From Sterolibacterium sp964437515 (lineage in GTDB: Bacteria > Pseudomonadota > Gammaproteobacteria > Burkholderiales > Rhodocyclaceae), in the NCBI GenBank assembly GCA_964437515.1, contig CAYTHB010000007.1:5004-69003 (forward strand): DNA of 64,000 nt, written 5' to 3'. The position numbers and the translations under genes are program-made. Position 1 is the stretch's first letter. Each line of letters starts with the position of its first letter. This document shows, piece after piece, positions 33,547-42,701 of the stretch. A model generated the notes under the pieces. That model was given only the letters and a program-made list of their open reading frames with translations, did not search any database and was not told where the DNA came from.

Positions 33547-34215
33547 CTATCGCAATGAAATGATCGGCCAATGATGTGTTTGGGCATGGGCGCGCAGCGC
33601 GTCATCCGGATCGACCGCCACCGGATGCTGGACGCGTTCCAGTAAAGGCAGGTCATTGTGCGAATCGCTGTAAAAATAGCTGGTCTGGAAACTGCCCCAC
33701 CATAGGCCGAGGGATTCCAGCCAGGATTCTGTACGGGTGATTTTGCCTTCGCGGAATGAGGGTGTCCCGATAGGTTTTCCGGTGTAGCGACCGCTGTTAC
33801 AGTCTTGTTCCGGAATCGTGGCGATGAGATGCGGAATGCCCAGTTCGCATGCAATCGGGCCTGTGACAAAGCTGTTGGTGGCGGTAACGATGGCCAGCAA
33901 GTCACCAGCGGTCTGGTGTTTTTCGATGAGCGCACGCGCTCCTGGTGCAATATGGGGGCGTATGCGTTCAGTCATGAACTGTGCGTGCCAGAGATCGAGT
34001 TGCTGCCGTGTATGGCGTGAGAGCGGTTGCATCTGGAAATCGAGAAAGGCTTGAATATCGAGCGTTCCCGCCTTGTAATGATCGTAAAACTCGATGTTTT
34101 TTGCTTCCTGGATGGTGCGATCCAGTACCCCCTGATCGATGAGAAATTGTGCCCACTCAAAATCGCTGTCCGTTGCCAGCAGGGTATTGTCTAGATCAAA
34201 CAGCGCTAGATTCAT
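33547..34215 (-). CDS. HAD-IB phosphatase, SerB-like
   Basis: 222 residues. Motif I DLDNTLLATDSD at 7-18, motif II VTATNS, the lysine in FREGKI, and motif III SDSHNDLPLL are all present. Family members dephosphorylate phosphoserine or similar small phosphates (some resemble histidinol-phosphatases). Its ATG overlaps the hda stop (ATGA). The same neighbour is usual beside hda in betaproteobacteria. Confidence 0.9.
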   Translation of the reverse strand: MNLALFDLDNTLLATDSDFEWAQFLIDQGVLDRTIQEAKNIEFYDHYKAGTLDIQAFLDFQMQPLSRHTRQQLDLWHAQFMTERIRPHIAPGARALIEKHQTAGDLLAIVTATNSFVTGPIACELGIPHLIATIPEQDCNSGRYTGKPIGTPSFREGKITRTESWLESLGLWWGSFQTSYFYSDSHNDLPLLERVQHPVAVDPDDALRAHAQTHHWPIISLR

Positions 34216-34949
34216 GAGATGGGGCTTTCGTTTTCGTGAGGTGGGTCTGTATTTTGTATGGGTGCGAAGGTCGCCATGGCTTCGCGCAGCATGGGGAGGG
34301 TCAAGGGGCGTTTAAGCTCCAGTGAGAGCTGGCTGGCGGCTTCGAGCACTTTGATGAGCGAGGGAAGATCCCGTTTTCCATGGTGCAGCATGTAGTCGAT
34401 CAATGGATCATCCAGACGCAAGCCGTGATGTCGGGCATGATGGCGCAATGCTTGTGTCTTGGCCGCATCATTCAGAGGACGGACTTCAAAAATCAGCGTG
34501 GCTCCGATGCGTGTGCGCAAGTCTTCACGCAGATTCAGGCGCAGGGGCGGTTCATTGCCTGCCAGCAGCAAGGCCAGACCGACCAGACGGGCGGAATTGA
34601 AAATACGAAACAGCGTGATTTGCGCGGTTTCGTCAAGATCATCGACATCATCAACAATGACCAGGCTCCCGGGAGGCGTCGAGAGTTCATGCCCCAGATC
34701 GGCACCCCGCACGAAGCAGACATGCCGACCCTCCGCTTGTGCCGCAATCTGGCTGCCTTGCAGTAGATGACTACGACCGCATCCCGGTGATCCCCATAGA
34801 TAGATTTGATCAAAAACGCTACTCTCACCTAATGATTTCAGGTGAGACATCAGTTCCCTGTTGTCTCCTGTGGCAAAGTTATCGAGGGTGGGTGCGGCAG
34901 CGGCGGGTCCCAGATCCAGCAACATCTGCTGTTGCAAACGAGGTTTCAT
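34212..34949 (-). CDS. hda: DnaA regulatory inactivator Hda
   Basis: 245 residues. The N-terminus has QMLLDL (9-14), the clamp-binding motif by which Hda docks on the sliding clamp. The AAA+ part shows the Walker A-like GSPGCGRSH (Arg for Lys, as in E. coli Hda) and Walker B LVIVDDVDDL. It stimulates hydrolysis of DnaA-bound ATP after initiation. ATGA overlaps link it to perM upstream and to the HAD gene downstream. Confidence 0.92.
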   Translation of the reverse strand: MKPRLQQQMLLDLGPAAAAPTLDNFATGDNRELMSHLKSLGESSVFDQIYLWGSPGCGRSHLLQGSQIAAQAEGRHVCFVRGADLGHELSTPPGSLVIVDDVDDLDETAQITLFRIFNSARLVGLALLLAGNEPPLRLNLREDLRTRIGATLIFEVRPLNDAAKTQALRHHARHHGLRLDDPLIDYMLHHGKRDLPSLIKVLEAASQLSLELKRPLTLPMLREAMATFAPIQNTDPPHENESPIS

Positions 34950-36031
34950 GGGGAGGTTTCCTCGCCACGATAGAAGCGGCTTGCCAGATAGAAACGGCTG
35001 ACTTCACGCAGCCCGACCAGGAGTGCTGCCGAGGCGGGCAGGGCGAGTAGTACGCCAAAGAAACCGAACAGCTGACCAAACGCCAGCAAGGCAAAAATGA
35101 CGGCCAGAGGATGCAGGCCGATGCGCTTGCCAACGAGCCAGGGCGTGAGCCCGACACTTTCCACAATTTGGCCGATGCCATAGACGATGGCCACGCCGAT
35201 GATGGGGCTCAAACCTTCAAACTGGAGGAGTGCAACAAGGAGTGCGAGCACCAGACCGAGTGCATAGCCCAGATAGGGAATGAAAATCAGGAGGCCTGTC
35301 AGCAGACCGACGGGCAGGGCGGAATGTACCCCGGCCAGCCACAAGCCGAGGCTGTAATAGATTGCCAGGATCATCATGACGGCAATCTGGCCGCGCAGAA
35401 ATTCGGCCAGAACAGCGTCGATATTCGTCAGCATGGCGTGTGTCTTTGCATACCAGGGGCGGGGTACAAAGGTTTCCAGGCGTTGCAGAATCTGATGACC
35501 ATCCAGCAGAAGATAGAACATCACGACGGGGGTCAGCATGAGTGTGGTGGCAAGCCCCAACAGTGCCAGACCACCGATTTTCAAAGAAGGGAGCAGGGAC
35601 TGGAGCAGGTTTTGTGTGCCCCCCCAGTTGTTGTCGATCAGTTTTTTTAACGTCGCTGGATCGAGTGCAAGAACCAGATTGAAACCCAGATGCTGTTTGA
35701 GCCAGGGTGCTGCTTGCTCGTTCCAGAGCAGGATGCCATCTGGAAGTCGATCGATTAGCTGGCGCGATTCTTCACGAACGAGCGGAATGAGGATCAGTGC
35801 CAGTGCCACCAGGAGCGCCGTGGCCAGCAGCAGGACCAGCACAACGCCCAGCAGTCGTGGCACGCGACGGTTCGACAGGCTGTCGACGAGAGGCATGCAG
35901 ATGTAGGCGAGAATGCCTGCCAGTAAAAAGGGAGACAGTATTGGGCTGAGTAGATACAGCAGTCCCAAGAGTGCCAGACCAACACCTCCCCAGAGGAGGG
36001 TTTGGAGGCGATCAGCGCGTTGATTGGACAT
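34946..36031 (-). CDS. AI-2E/PerM family membrane protein
   Basis: 361 residues with the two N-terminal membrane spans (about 15-40, 60-85), a soluble middle region, and a cluster of C-terminal spans with the family signature GLLIFIPYLGYALGLVLALL (near 245). Members include putative autoinducer or ion exporters. Its stop overlaps the hda start (ATGA). It is transcribed divergently from purM across 154 bases. Confidence 0.9.
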   Translation of the reverse strand: MSNQRADRLQTLLWGGVGLALLGLLYLLSPILSPFLLAGILAYICMPLVDSLSNRRVPRLLGVVLVLLLATALLVALALILIPLVREESRQLIDRLPDGILLWNEQAAPWLKQHLGFNLVLALDPATLKKLIDNNWGGTQNLLQSLLPSLKIGGLALLGLATTLMLTPVVMFYLLLDGHQILQRLETFVPRPWYAKTHAMLTNIDAVLAEFLRGQIAVMMILAIYYSLGLWLAGVHSALPVGLLTGLLIFIPYLGYALGLVLALLVALLQFEGLSPIIGVAIVYGIGQIVESVGLTPWLVGKRIGLHPLAVIFALLAFGQLFGFFGVLLALPASAALLVGLREVSRFYLASRFYRGEETSP

Positions 36032-36185
36032 TTCCGGTAAAATTGACGTTTTATTTTGAATTCAAGTTCAGCTTGTATTTTGCTGACTGTTGCTGTTGTC
36101 CATACGGTGTTTTAGTGGGTACTTTATTCGCCAGCCCGCAGGAACTCAACTACTCAACCACTTATATAACCATTCAGCCTTGAGC

Positions 36186-37253
36186 ATGACCCATCCTACA
36201 GAATCCCTGACCTATCGTGATGCGGGTGTCGATATCGATGCCGGCGATGCCCTTGTCGAACGTATCAAACCCCATGCCAAACGTACTCTGCGCCCGGAAG
36301 TGCTGGGGGGGATTGGTGGCTTTGGGGCACTGTTTGAAATATCGAAGAAATACCGTGAGCCCGTGCTGGTATCGGGAACGGATGGCGTGGGTACCAAGCT
36401 GAAGCTGGCTTTTCAACTGAATCGTCATGACACGGTGGGGCAGGATCTGGTGGCGATGAGTGTCAATGACATTCTCGTTCAAGGTGCCGAGCCGCTGTTT
36501 TTCCTGGATTATTTTGCCTGTGGCCGACTGGATGTCGATACGGCAGCGACCGTCATTCAGGGTATTGCACAGGGTTGCGAGCTTGCGGGCTGTTCGTTGA
36601 TTGGTGGTGAAACGGCCGAGATGCCCAGCATGTATCCGGACGGTGAATATGATCTGGCGGGCTTTGCGGTCGGGGCGGTCGAGAAATCACAGATTATCGA
36701 TGGCAAGAGCATCGTACCGGGCGATGTGGTGCTGGGGCTCGCCTCCAGCGGGGCACATTCCAATGGCTATTCCTTGATCCGAAAAATCATCGAACGCGCC
36801 AAGCCGGATATGGCGGCCGATTTTCATGGCCGCCCTTTCATCGATGCCATCATGGCGCCGACGCGTATCTATGTGAAATCCCTGCTGGCGTTGATGCAAC
36901 AGCTCGGGCATGGCGGCACAATGGGTGCAATGGGCGTCAAAGGCATGGCGCATATCACGGGCGGCGGTTTGACTGAAAACGTGCCGCGTATTTTGGGCGA
37001 TCACCTGACGGCGACACTGGAGCAAAAGAGCTGGCCGCTTCCTCATCTGTTCCAATGGCTGCAACGGGAAGGTCAGGTTGCTGATGCCGAAATGCACCGC
37101 GTATTCAACTGTGGCATCGGCATGGTCGTCATCGTCGCACCCGAACAGCAGCAACGTGCCATCGAGATACTTCAATCCCACGGCGAGACGGTTTATTCCA
37201 TCGGACGTATCGAGGCGAGGCAGGCGGGACAGGCGCAGACGACGGTGCGTTGA
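36186..37253 (+). CDS. purM: Phosphoribosylformylglycinamidine cyclo-ligase
   Basis: The ATG at 36186 (MTHPTESLTYRDAGVDIDAG) gives the normal 355 residues; upstream in-frame ATG codons give an unlikely extension. Signature blocks: LVSGTDGVGTKLKLAF, MSVNDILVQGAEPLFFLDY, LIGGETAEMP, GLASSGAHSNGYSLIRK and HITGGGLTENVPR. It closes the imidazole ring to AIR in purine synthesis. Confidence 0.97.
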   Translation: MTHPTESLTYRDAGVDIDAGDALVERIKPHAKRTLRPEVLGGIGGFGALFEISKKYREPVLVSGTDGVGTKLKLAFQLNRHDTVGQDLVAMSVNDILVQGAEPLFFLDYFACGRLDVDTAATVIQGIAQGCELAGCSLIGGETAEMPSMYPDGEYDLAGFAVGAVEKSQIIDGKSIVPGDVVLGLASSGAHSNGYSLIRKIIERAKPDMAADFHGRPFIDAIMAPTRIYVKSLLALMQQLGHGGTMGAMGVKGMAHITGGGLTENVPRILGDHLTATLEQKSWPLPHLFQWLQREGQVADAEMHRVFNCGIGMVVIVAPEQQQRAIEILQSHGETVYSIGRIEARQAGQAQTTVR

Positions 37254-37298
37254 AACCGGGTTGTCCATAGCAGTTTAGTCCCGCGTCAATGTCATCAT

Positions 37299-37805
37299 TC
37301 AATCTGCTAAGAGTGCCTTGAGATCCTTGAGCATCAGGAATAAATGATAGGGGTCGGTCGGGCTGGGTTCGAATTCCCAAGATGCGTACCATTGCCGCGC
37401 AGTCTCATCCTTGGCGTGAACCAGGAGGCAACGAATGCCTGCTATGTCAGCAGCTTGTGCGGTGCGCAGCAGCGCGTCTTTGAGCAGTGCCTTGCCCAGT
37501 CCTTTCCTCAAGTGATGACGATCGACGGCCAGCCGTGCCAAGATCATGACCGGCATCGGATGCTTGGACAAGCCCTTCATGACACGTGCTGGAGCATTCT
37601 CCGGATTAACGCTTCCGACCGCCAGACTGTAGAAGCCCACTACCTCTGTACCAAAGCAGCACACGTAGGTCTGGGCACTGTTGGCTTTTTGGTTAACGAG
37701 GGCATAGCGTTGCAGAAACTGGTTGAGTGGCGGTTGCCCGCAGTCGAAGCCTTCCGTCGAATCCGCAGGCGTGAGCTTGCGAACCCATTCATACGTTGCA
37801 CTCAA
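37299..37805 (-). CDS. GNAT acetyltransferase toxin, TacT/AtaT-like
   Basis: 168 residues. The acetyl-CoA site is ILARLAVDRHHLRKGLGKAL (near 100) and the C-terminal WYASWEFEPSP holds the conserved tyrosine of this class. Starting segment FDCGQPPLNQFLQRYA is also typical of TacT-type toxins, which acetylate aminoacyl-tRNA and block translation. Its ATG overlaps the stop of the DUF1778 antitoxin (ATGA). Confidence 0.92.
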   Translation of the reverse strand: MSATYEWVRKLTPADSTEGFDCGQPPLNQFLQRYALVNQKANSAQTYVCCFGTEVVGFYSLAVGSVNPENAPARVMKGLSKHPMPVMILARLAVDRHHLRKGLGKALLKDALLRTAQAADIAGIRCLLVHAKDETARQWYASWEFEPSPTDPYHLFLMLKDLKALLAD

Positions 37806-38080
37806 CCCAGAACACCGGGTTCAGTGAGTAGTTTCTTCAAGCGTGGCTTGGCTTGCACGGGGCGATCCAGCGCCTGCTGAAACGCCTGCCACTGCTCATC
37901 GTTCAGCACAAAATGACGACGATCTGCCAGTGCTTGGTTGGCCGCGATCACCCCGGCATCCAACAGGAATTCACTGACGTTTTTATGGCAAGAGCGTGCA
38001 GCTTCCTGCAGAAGCTGCTTGACAGAGCTGCTGGCGCGGACATCGATCCGTTCTGTTTTGGAGAGATTCAATGTGCTCAT
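37802..38080 (-). CDS. DUF1778 (TacA-like) antitoxin
   Basis: The start at 38080 has a perfect GGAGG seven bases upstream; the longer frame to 38137 would include that site. 92 residues: a ribbon-helix-helix N-terminus (SKTERIDVRASSSVKQLLQE AARSC) and the family VSEFLLDAGVIAANQAL, then a C-terminal toxin-binding tail. It pairs with the TacT-like gene and should autoregulate the operon. GTCCGGAC (about 38117) in the leader is a possible operator. Confidence 0.9.
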   Translation of the reverse strand: MSTLNLSKTERIDVRASSSVKQLLQEAARSCHKNVSEFLLDAGVIAANQALADRRHFVLNDEQWQAFQQALDRPVQAKPRLKKLLTEPGVLG

Positions 38081-38277
38081 GGCAACCTCCATATTTGAAG
38101 TTACCTCTATGATAATGTCCGGACGATATCCTGACAAGTAAAGCGTGTATTGATGTTAAAGCCGTGGTGGTCTTTCATAGTCCGGGTTGTTGGCAAGCAA
38201 TACATATGGCACCTTGCTCTGCACTTCCTCCGGTCGTCGCTTGCGCCGACTTTTACAGGAGCTTGTCTTGATTATTT

Positions 38278-38294
38278 GTTAGCTAAGAGCTAAC
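38278..38294. promoter_or_regulatory. Palindromic operator candidate of the RelE-XRE module
   Basis: GTTAGCTAAGAGCTAAC: 7-bp perfect arms around three bases, ending eight bases before the toxin start at 38303. Confidence 0.65.
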
Positions 38295-38302
38295 ATTTAC
38301 GT

Positions 38303-38557
38303 ATGTACCAGATTGAATACAGCAAGCAATCCATTCGCGCACTCCGGCGTATGCCGGCAAATGTGGCGATGCTGATCCGCAGTAAGATCGAGGCGGTGGC
38401 GCAAGACCCGTTGGGTGCTCAGGGTGTTAAAAAGCTGGTCGGCCGGGACGAATACCGGCTGCGGGTAGGCGACTGGCGGGTGCTGTATTTTCTGGACGGC
38501 CAGCGGCTGCGGGTGCTGGTCACAGAAATCGGGCCACGAGGAGGTGTCTATCAATGA
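38303..38557 (+). CDS. RelE family toxin
   Basis: 84 residues, the usual RelE length. N-terminal strand YQIEYSKQSIRALRRMPANV, helices IRSKIEAVAQDP, and the C-terminal sheet EYRLRVGDWRVLYFLDGQRLRVLV with the arginine/tyrosine pattern of ribosome-dependent mRNA interferases. Toxin-first order and ATGA overlap (38554) with the next gene follow the HigBA style. Confidence 0.9.
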   Translation: MYQIEYSKQSIRALRRMPANVAMLIRSKIEAVAQDPLGAQGVKKLVGRDEYRLRVGDWRVLYFLDGQRLRVLVTEIGPRGGVYQ

Positions 38558-38925
38558 ATATCCAAACTATCGATCGCGACGGAAAACCGGAATATGTGGT
38601 GCTGCCGTGGGCGGATTATCAGGCGCTGCTTGAGGCGGCGGAAGATGCCATTGACGGCGCATTACTCGATGCCTTCAGAAAAAAACTGGCTGCCGGCGAG
38701 GATGAAACGGTTCCCGCCGCTGTAGTCGATGCGTTGTTGGCCGGCGTTAGTCCGGTGAGGGTGTGGCGGGAATATCGCGGGCTGACGCAGGACGCATTGG
38801 CCGCCCAGGTCGGCATCAGTAAGGCTTATCTGTGCCAGATCGAGACGGGCAGACGTGAGGGAGCCATCAAAACCTTGCGCGCTCTTGCTGCAGTACTTGG
38901 TGTCACTGTTGATGACCTGGAATGA
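38554..38925 (+). CDS. Two-part antitoxin: Phd-like segment plus XRE helix-turn-helix
   Basis: 123 residues. Residues 1-35 (RDGKPEYVVLPWADYQALLE AAED) resemble the Phd/YefM beta-hairpin; a linker helix follows, and 70-123 is a clear XRE HTH (GLTQDALAAQVGISKAYLCQ IETGRREG). It should bind the palindrome at 38278 and neutralise RelE. The composite build is less common than either part alone. Confidence 0.85.
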   Translation: MNIQTIDRDGKPEYVVLPWADYQALLEAAEDAIDGALLDAFRKKLAAGEDETVPAAVVDALLAGVSPVRVWREYRGLTQDALAAQVGISKAYLCQIETGRREGAIKTLRALAAVLGVTVDDLE

Positions 38926-38972
38926 AGTTCCCGCACCAACCTATTCACCCGGAAATTAAGGGTTGTGCCGTC

Positions 38973-39015
38973 ATTCTGCGCATCGTCGCAGAATCCACAG
39001 ACCCTGTGCGATGCC
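38973..39015. repeat. REP-like repeat, copy 2
   Basis: ATTCTGCG (38973) pairs with CGCAGAAT (to 38994); the surrounding bases match the copy at 15501-15550 almost exactly (GCCGTCATTCTGCGCATCGT then CGCAGAATCCA). It lies between two converging stop codons and may terminate both. Confidence 0.8.
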
Positions 39016-39031
39016 ACGGTCACACATCGCT

Positions 39032-41020
39032 TCATCGAGTGTGGCTGTTCGGTTGCTTGCCTCGCCCTTGACGCAGCATGAAGCGTGCAGGATCGACGGC
39101 CGCTGCAAGGTCGGCCTCCAAGGGCAAGGGTTCGCCTTCCATCTGACTTGCGAGGAGTTCTGCGGCTAGCGCAGACCAGACCAGGCCGCGTGCGCCGAAG
39201 CCGAGCAGGCCGTAGAGCCCGGTTTGGCGCGGGATTTCATCCAGTGTGGAAAATGACATTGCGTCGTTGCTAATGGGTAATGCGCCGACCAGCGGCAATC
39301 GATCCTGAGTCATCGAGCGCACTGCTGCGCGACCCGAGCGGTTTTGATTCTCGATGGCAGGCAGTTGTGCCAAAACACCGGGCAGACTGAATTCGAGGCG
39401 TGCGAGATTGTCCTGGTGGTCGGCGGCGCGAAGTTCCGTACTGTCATCGTCGGCAATGAAGCTGGCACCGGCACTGCGGATGCCGTCGATGACGGGGGTG
39501 ACATAACCCAGACGACAGACGACGACATCCGGAGCAGACAGGTCATTTTCTGCAAGATGGGTGACCTGGCCACGGGCAGGGCGTAGCGGTAGGCTCAGGC
39601 GAGCAGAGGGTTCAGCCGATTCAAGCAGGGTGCGTGCGTTTTGGGCATTGGCAAAAATCAAATAAGGTGCGTGCGCAATGCAGTGTTCCTGTTCGTCGTA
39701 AACATGCCACTGTCCTTCGTGGTAGTGATGGCGTGCCACACGTTTGCCAAAATGTGTGATGAGGTTCTGACCGCAGCTTTCCAGATTAGCGTGACACAGG
39801 CTTGCAGGCTGCACCCAGCCCCCGCCGGGAAACCACCAGCCACCGTGGGTTACCGGCCAGCGGGCAATCTCCCGTGCCGCATCGCGTTCGATGAAGCGCA
39901 GGAAATCGGCCGGTGGTTGCATGAGTGCAATCAGCTCACGTTGTGCTACTTCGTGTTGTGGATCGCGTGCCAGATGGAGCACACCACAATCTTGCCAACG
40001 CGGTGTGTAGCCGCGTTCGGCAAGGTGATGCAAATGGCGACGTAGATGCAGAAAGCCGCTGCGGGTGAGGCGTGCCAGCAAATTGTCGCCGTGACTGGGC
40101 AAGGGACGCAGGATGCCGGCATGGTTGCCCGATGCGCCTTGCGCGGGGGTGTCTGTCGCCTCGATCAGGCTGATGCGCCAGCCACGCCGGGCGAGGCTCT
40201 CGGCTATTGCGCAGCCGGCTAAGCCTGCGCCGACGATGATGGCATGACGTTCGGGTGGCGAGGGCAGGGCATGGCGACGTTCTACACGAAACAGCCCGCG
40301 AGTCATCTCACGCTTACCTGTAAACCCCGGGGCTTTTTCAAGAATGAAACCGGCGGCAGAGAGTTCTCTGCGGATCTGCCCAGCGACCGTCCAGGTAGCC
40401 AGCGTCGCCCCGGTGACGGCAAGACGTGCCAGGCTGGAGGTGATGCGCTGCCCCCACATTTCGGGATTCTTGGCGGGGGCGAAGCCGTCGAGATAAAAGG
40501 CATCGACGCGGGCGCGCAGTTTGGGCAGCAGCTCGGTGGCATCACCCAAAAACAGGGTCAGGATGACCCGGTCATCGTCGAAACTCAGGCGATGCGCGCC
40601 GGGAGTGAGGCTCGGCCATTGCGCTTGCAAGGCGGTTGCATAGGGCGCGAGTTCCGGCCAGCGGGTGTGGATTTGCGCGAGATCGACGGCACTGAACGGG
40701 TGTTTTTCAAAGGAAACAAAATGCAGTTGCTTGCAACGCTGAGGGTCATCGCGCCAGGCTTGCCATGTCGCCAGAAAATTTAGCCCCAGCCCAAAGCCGG
40801 TTTCGACGATGACGAAGCGTTCGCGCTGCTGCCAGCGTGCTGCGGTTTTGTGATCGCCAAGCAAGCCGTTGCCCGCGAGAAAGACATGCCGCGCCTGCTC
40901 CAGACCGCCCGCAGTGGAGTGATAAATGTCGTCGTAGGCGGCGGAGTAGGGCGTGCCATCCGCCGCCCGGTCGAGACGGGCGGGTGTGAGGGCGGAGCCG
41001 ATGCGCGGATTCTCTTGCAA
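39032..41020 (-). CDS. mnmC: Bifunctional tRNA 5-methylaminomethyl-2-thiouridine synthesis protein MnmC
   Basis: 662 residues. N-terminal methyltransferase domain (1-240) with VETGFGLGLNFLATWQAW and YLDGFAPAKNPEMW; C-terminal FAD oxidoreductase domain with AIIVGAGLAGCAIAESLARR (near 258) and a late RLPLVGALP block. The oxidoreductase removes the carboxymethyl group from cmnm5s2U34, and the other domain methylates the product. It starts 14 bases after the lysS stop, so they form an operon. Confidence 0.95.
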   Translation of the reverse strand: MQENPRIGSALTPARLDRAADGTPYSAAYDDIYHSTAGGLEQARHVFLAGNGLLGDHKTAARWQQRERFVIVETGFGLGLNFLATWQAWRDDPQRCKQLHFVSFEKHPFSAVDLAQIHTRWPELAPYATALQAQWPSLTPGAHRLSFDDDRVILTLFLGDATELLPKLRARVDAFYLDGFAPAKNPEMWGQRITSSLARLAVTGATLATWTVAGQIRRELSAAGFILEKAPGFTGKREMTRGLFRVERRHALPSPPERHAIIVGAGLAGCAIAESLARRGWRISLIEATDTPAQGASGNHAGILRPLPSHGDNLLARLTRSGFLHLRRHLHHLAERGYTPRWQDCGVLHLARDPQHEVAQRELIALMQPPADFLRFIERDAAREIARWPVTHGGWWFPGGGWVQPASLCHANLESCGQNLITHFGKRVARHHYHEGQWHVYDEQEHCIAHAPYLIFANAQNARTLLESAEPSARLSLPLRPARGQVTHLAENDLSAPDVVVCRLGYVTPVIDGIRSAGASFIADDDSTELRAADHQDNLARLEFSLPGVLAQLPAIENQNRSGRAAVRSMTQDRLPLVGALPISNDAMSFSTLDEIPRQTGLYGLLGFGARGLVWSALAAELLASQMEGEPLPLEADLAAAVDPARFMLRQGRGKQPNSHTR

Positions 41021-41034
41021 TCGAGCGTTGGAGA

Positions 41035-42564
41035 CTATTCAGGCCGCATCTGCGGGAACAGGATCACGTCGCGGATGTTGGGGCTGTCGGTGAGCAGCAT
41101 GACCAGACGGTCGATGCCGATGCCGCAGCCGCCGGTGGGCGGTAGACCGTATTCCAGTGCGCGGACGAAGTCGGCATCGTAGTACATGGCTTCTTCATCG
41201 CCAGCATCCTTGGCCTTGGCTTGCTCCATGAAGCGCGCGGCCTGGTCTTCGGCATCGTTCAGCTCGGAGAAGCCGTTGGCGATTTCGCGGCCGACGATGA
41301 ACAGCTCGAAGCGTTCGGTGATTTCCGGGTTGGCATCGTTGCGCCGCGCCAAGGGCGAGACTTCGGCGGGGTAGTCGATGATGAAGGTCGGTTCCCACAA
41401 TTCGGCTTCGGCGCAGGCTTCGAAGAGTTGCAGTTGCAGTGCGCCCAGCCCACCGGCTTTGACCGGCTCGCCAAAATCCTTGATCTTCTGCTTGATCCAA
41501 TCAGCATCGTTGAGCTGCTCAACCGTGAAGCCGGGATGATGTTTGCGGATGGCATCAGTGATGGTCAGACGGGCAAACGGCTTGGAGAGATCCAGTTCGC
41601 GTCCCTGATACTGGAAAACTTCTGTACCCAGCGCTTCGCGTGCCGAGTGGCGCAGCAGACCTTCGGTGAAATCCATCAGCAGGGTGTAGTCGGCATACGC
41701 CTCGTAGAACTCCATCATGGTGAATTCGGGATTGTGGCGCGGCGAGATGCCTTCGTTGCGGAAGTTGCGATTAACCTCGAAGACCTTTTCAAAACCGCCG
41801 ACCACCAGCCGCTTGAGGTACAGCTCCGGCGCGATGCGCAAGAACAGCTCCATATCGAGCGCGTTGTGATGGGTCTTGAACGGCTTGGCAGCCGCGCCGC
41901 CGGGAATGGGATGCATCATCGGCGTTTCGACTTCGAGGAAGCCGTGATTCACCATGTAATTGCGAATCGACTGGATCATGCGGCTGCGCGCCACGAAGGT
42001 GAAGCGCGTCTGCTCGTTGGTCATCAGGTCGAGATAACGCGCGCGATATTTCTGCTCGACATCGGTCAGGCCGTGGAATTTTTCCGGCAGCGGGCGCAGT
42101 GATTTGGTGAGCAGGCGTATCTCGTGCGCTTCGATGGTCAGTTCGTTGGTTTTGGTGCGGAACAGCGTGCCAGTCACGCCGATGATGTCGCCGTTGTCCC
42201 AGCGTTTGAAGTCGGCATGCGCCGCTTCGCCGGTCTTGTCGTTGCTGATGAACACCTGAATCCGGCCGGAAAGATCCTGGATCGTGGCGAAGCTGGCCTT
42301 GCCCATCACCCGCTTCAACATGATGCGACCGGCGACCTTGACCTGCACGGGCAGGGCTTCCAATTCCTCGCGCGACTTTTCACCATAGACTTCATCAATC
42401 CGTTCCGCCGTGTTTTCGCGGCGGAAATCATTGGGGAAGGCTTTGCCCGTGGCGCGCCATTCGGCGAGCTTGGCGCGGCGTTCGGCAATGATGTGGTTTT
42501 CGTCTTGAGCAGTCGCTGGGGCGTTGGCGTTGGCAGCGTTGGAATGGATATTAGAATCAGTCAT
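41035..42564 (-). CDS. lysS: Lysyl-tRNA synthetase, class II
   Basis: Start taken at 42564 (MTDSNIHSNAANANAP); an ATG six codons upstream is possible. 509 residues: OB-fold anticodon-binding N-terminus (VAGRIMLKRVMGKASFATIQ), motif 2 FRNEGISPRHNPEFTMMEFY, and motif 3 GCGIGIDRLVMLLTDSPNIR. It charges tRNA-Lys in the cytoplasm. Confidence 0.97.
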   Translation of the reverse strand: MTDSNIHSNAANANAPATAQDENHIIAERRAKLAEWRATGKAFPNDFRRENTAERIDEVYGEKSREELEALPVQVKVAGRIMLKRVMGKASFATIQDLSGRIQVFISNDKTGEAAHADFKRWDNGDIIGVTGTLFRTKTNELTIEAHEIRLLTKSLRPLPEKFHGLTDVEQKYRARYLDLMTNEQTRFTFVARSRMIQSIRNYMVNHGFLEVETPMMHPIPGGAAAKPFKTHHNALDMELFLRIAPELYLKRLVVGGFEKVFEVNRNFRNEGISPRHNPEFTMMEFYEAYADYTLLMDFTEGLLRHSAREALGTEVFQYQGRELDLSKPFARLTITDAIRKHHPGFTVEQLNDADWIKQKIKDFGEPVKAGGLGALQLQLFEACAEAELWEPTFIIDYPAEVSPLARRNDANPEITERFELFIVGREIANGFSELNDAEDQAARFMEQAKAKDAGDEEAMYYDADFVRALEYGLPPTGGCGIGIDRLVMLLTDSPNIRDVILFPQMRPE

Positions 42565-42624
42565 GGCAGCAAATCGGTGCAAGGCTAATAAACCGCGTAT
42601 TTTCGCCTATCCGGCGGATTTTGA

Positions 42625-42642
42625 ACAGAATATAATTGCCGA
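42625..42642 (+). promoter_or_regulatory. Promoter-like element shared with the prfC leader
   Basis: ACAGAATATAATTGCCGA matches ACAGAATATAATCGCCGA before prfC (49620-49637) in 17 of 18 bases; TATAAT is a perfect -10 hexamer. On this side it points away from lysS and no plus-strand gene follows at once, so its role here is unclear. Confidence 0.4.
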
Positions 42643-42701
42643 ATGGCGCGCTGAATGTTGTTAATCATGATGCCGACGCGATGTGCAGGCAAACTCGGCT
42701 C

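Noticed and set aside
34750..34800. Hda Walker A lysine replaced by arginine
   Set aside because: E. coli Hda has the same GxGRSH sequence; normal for the family.
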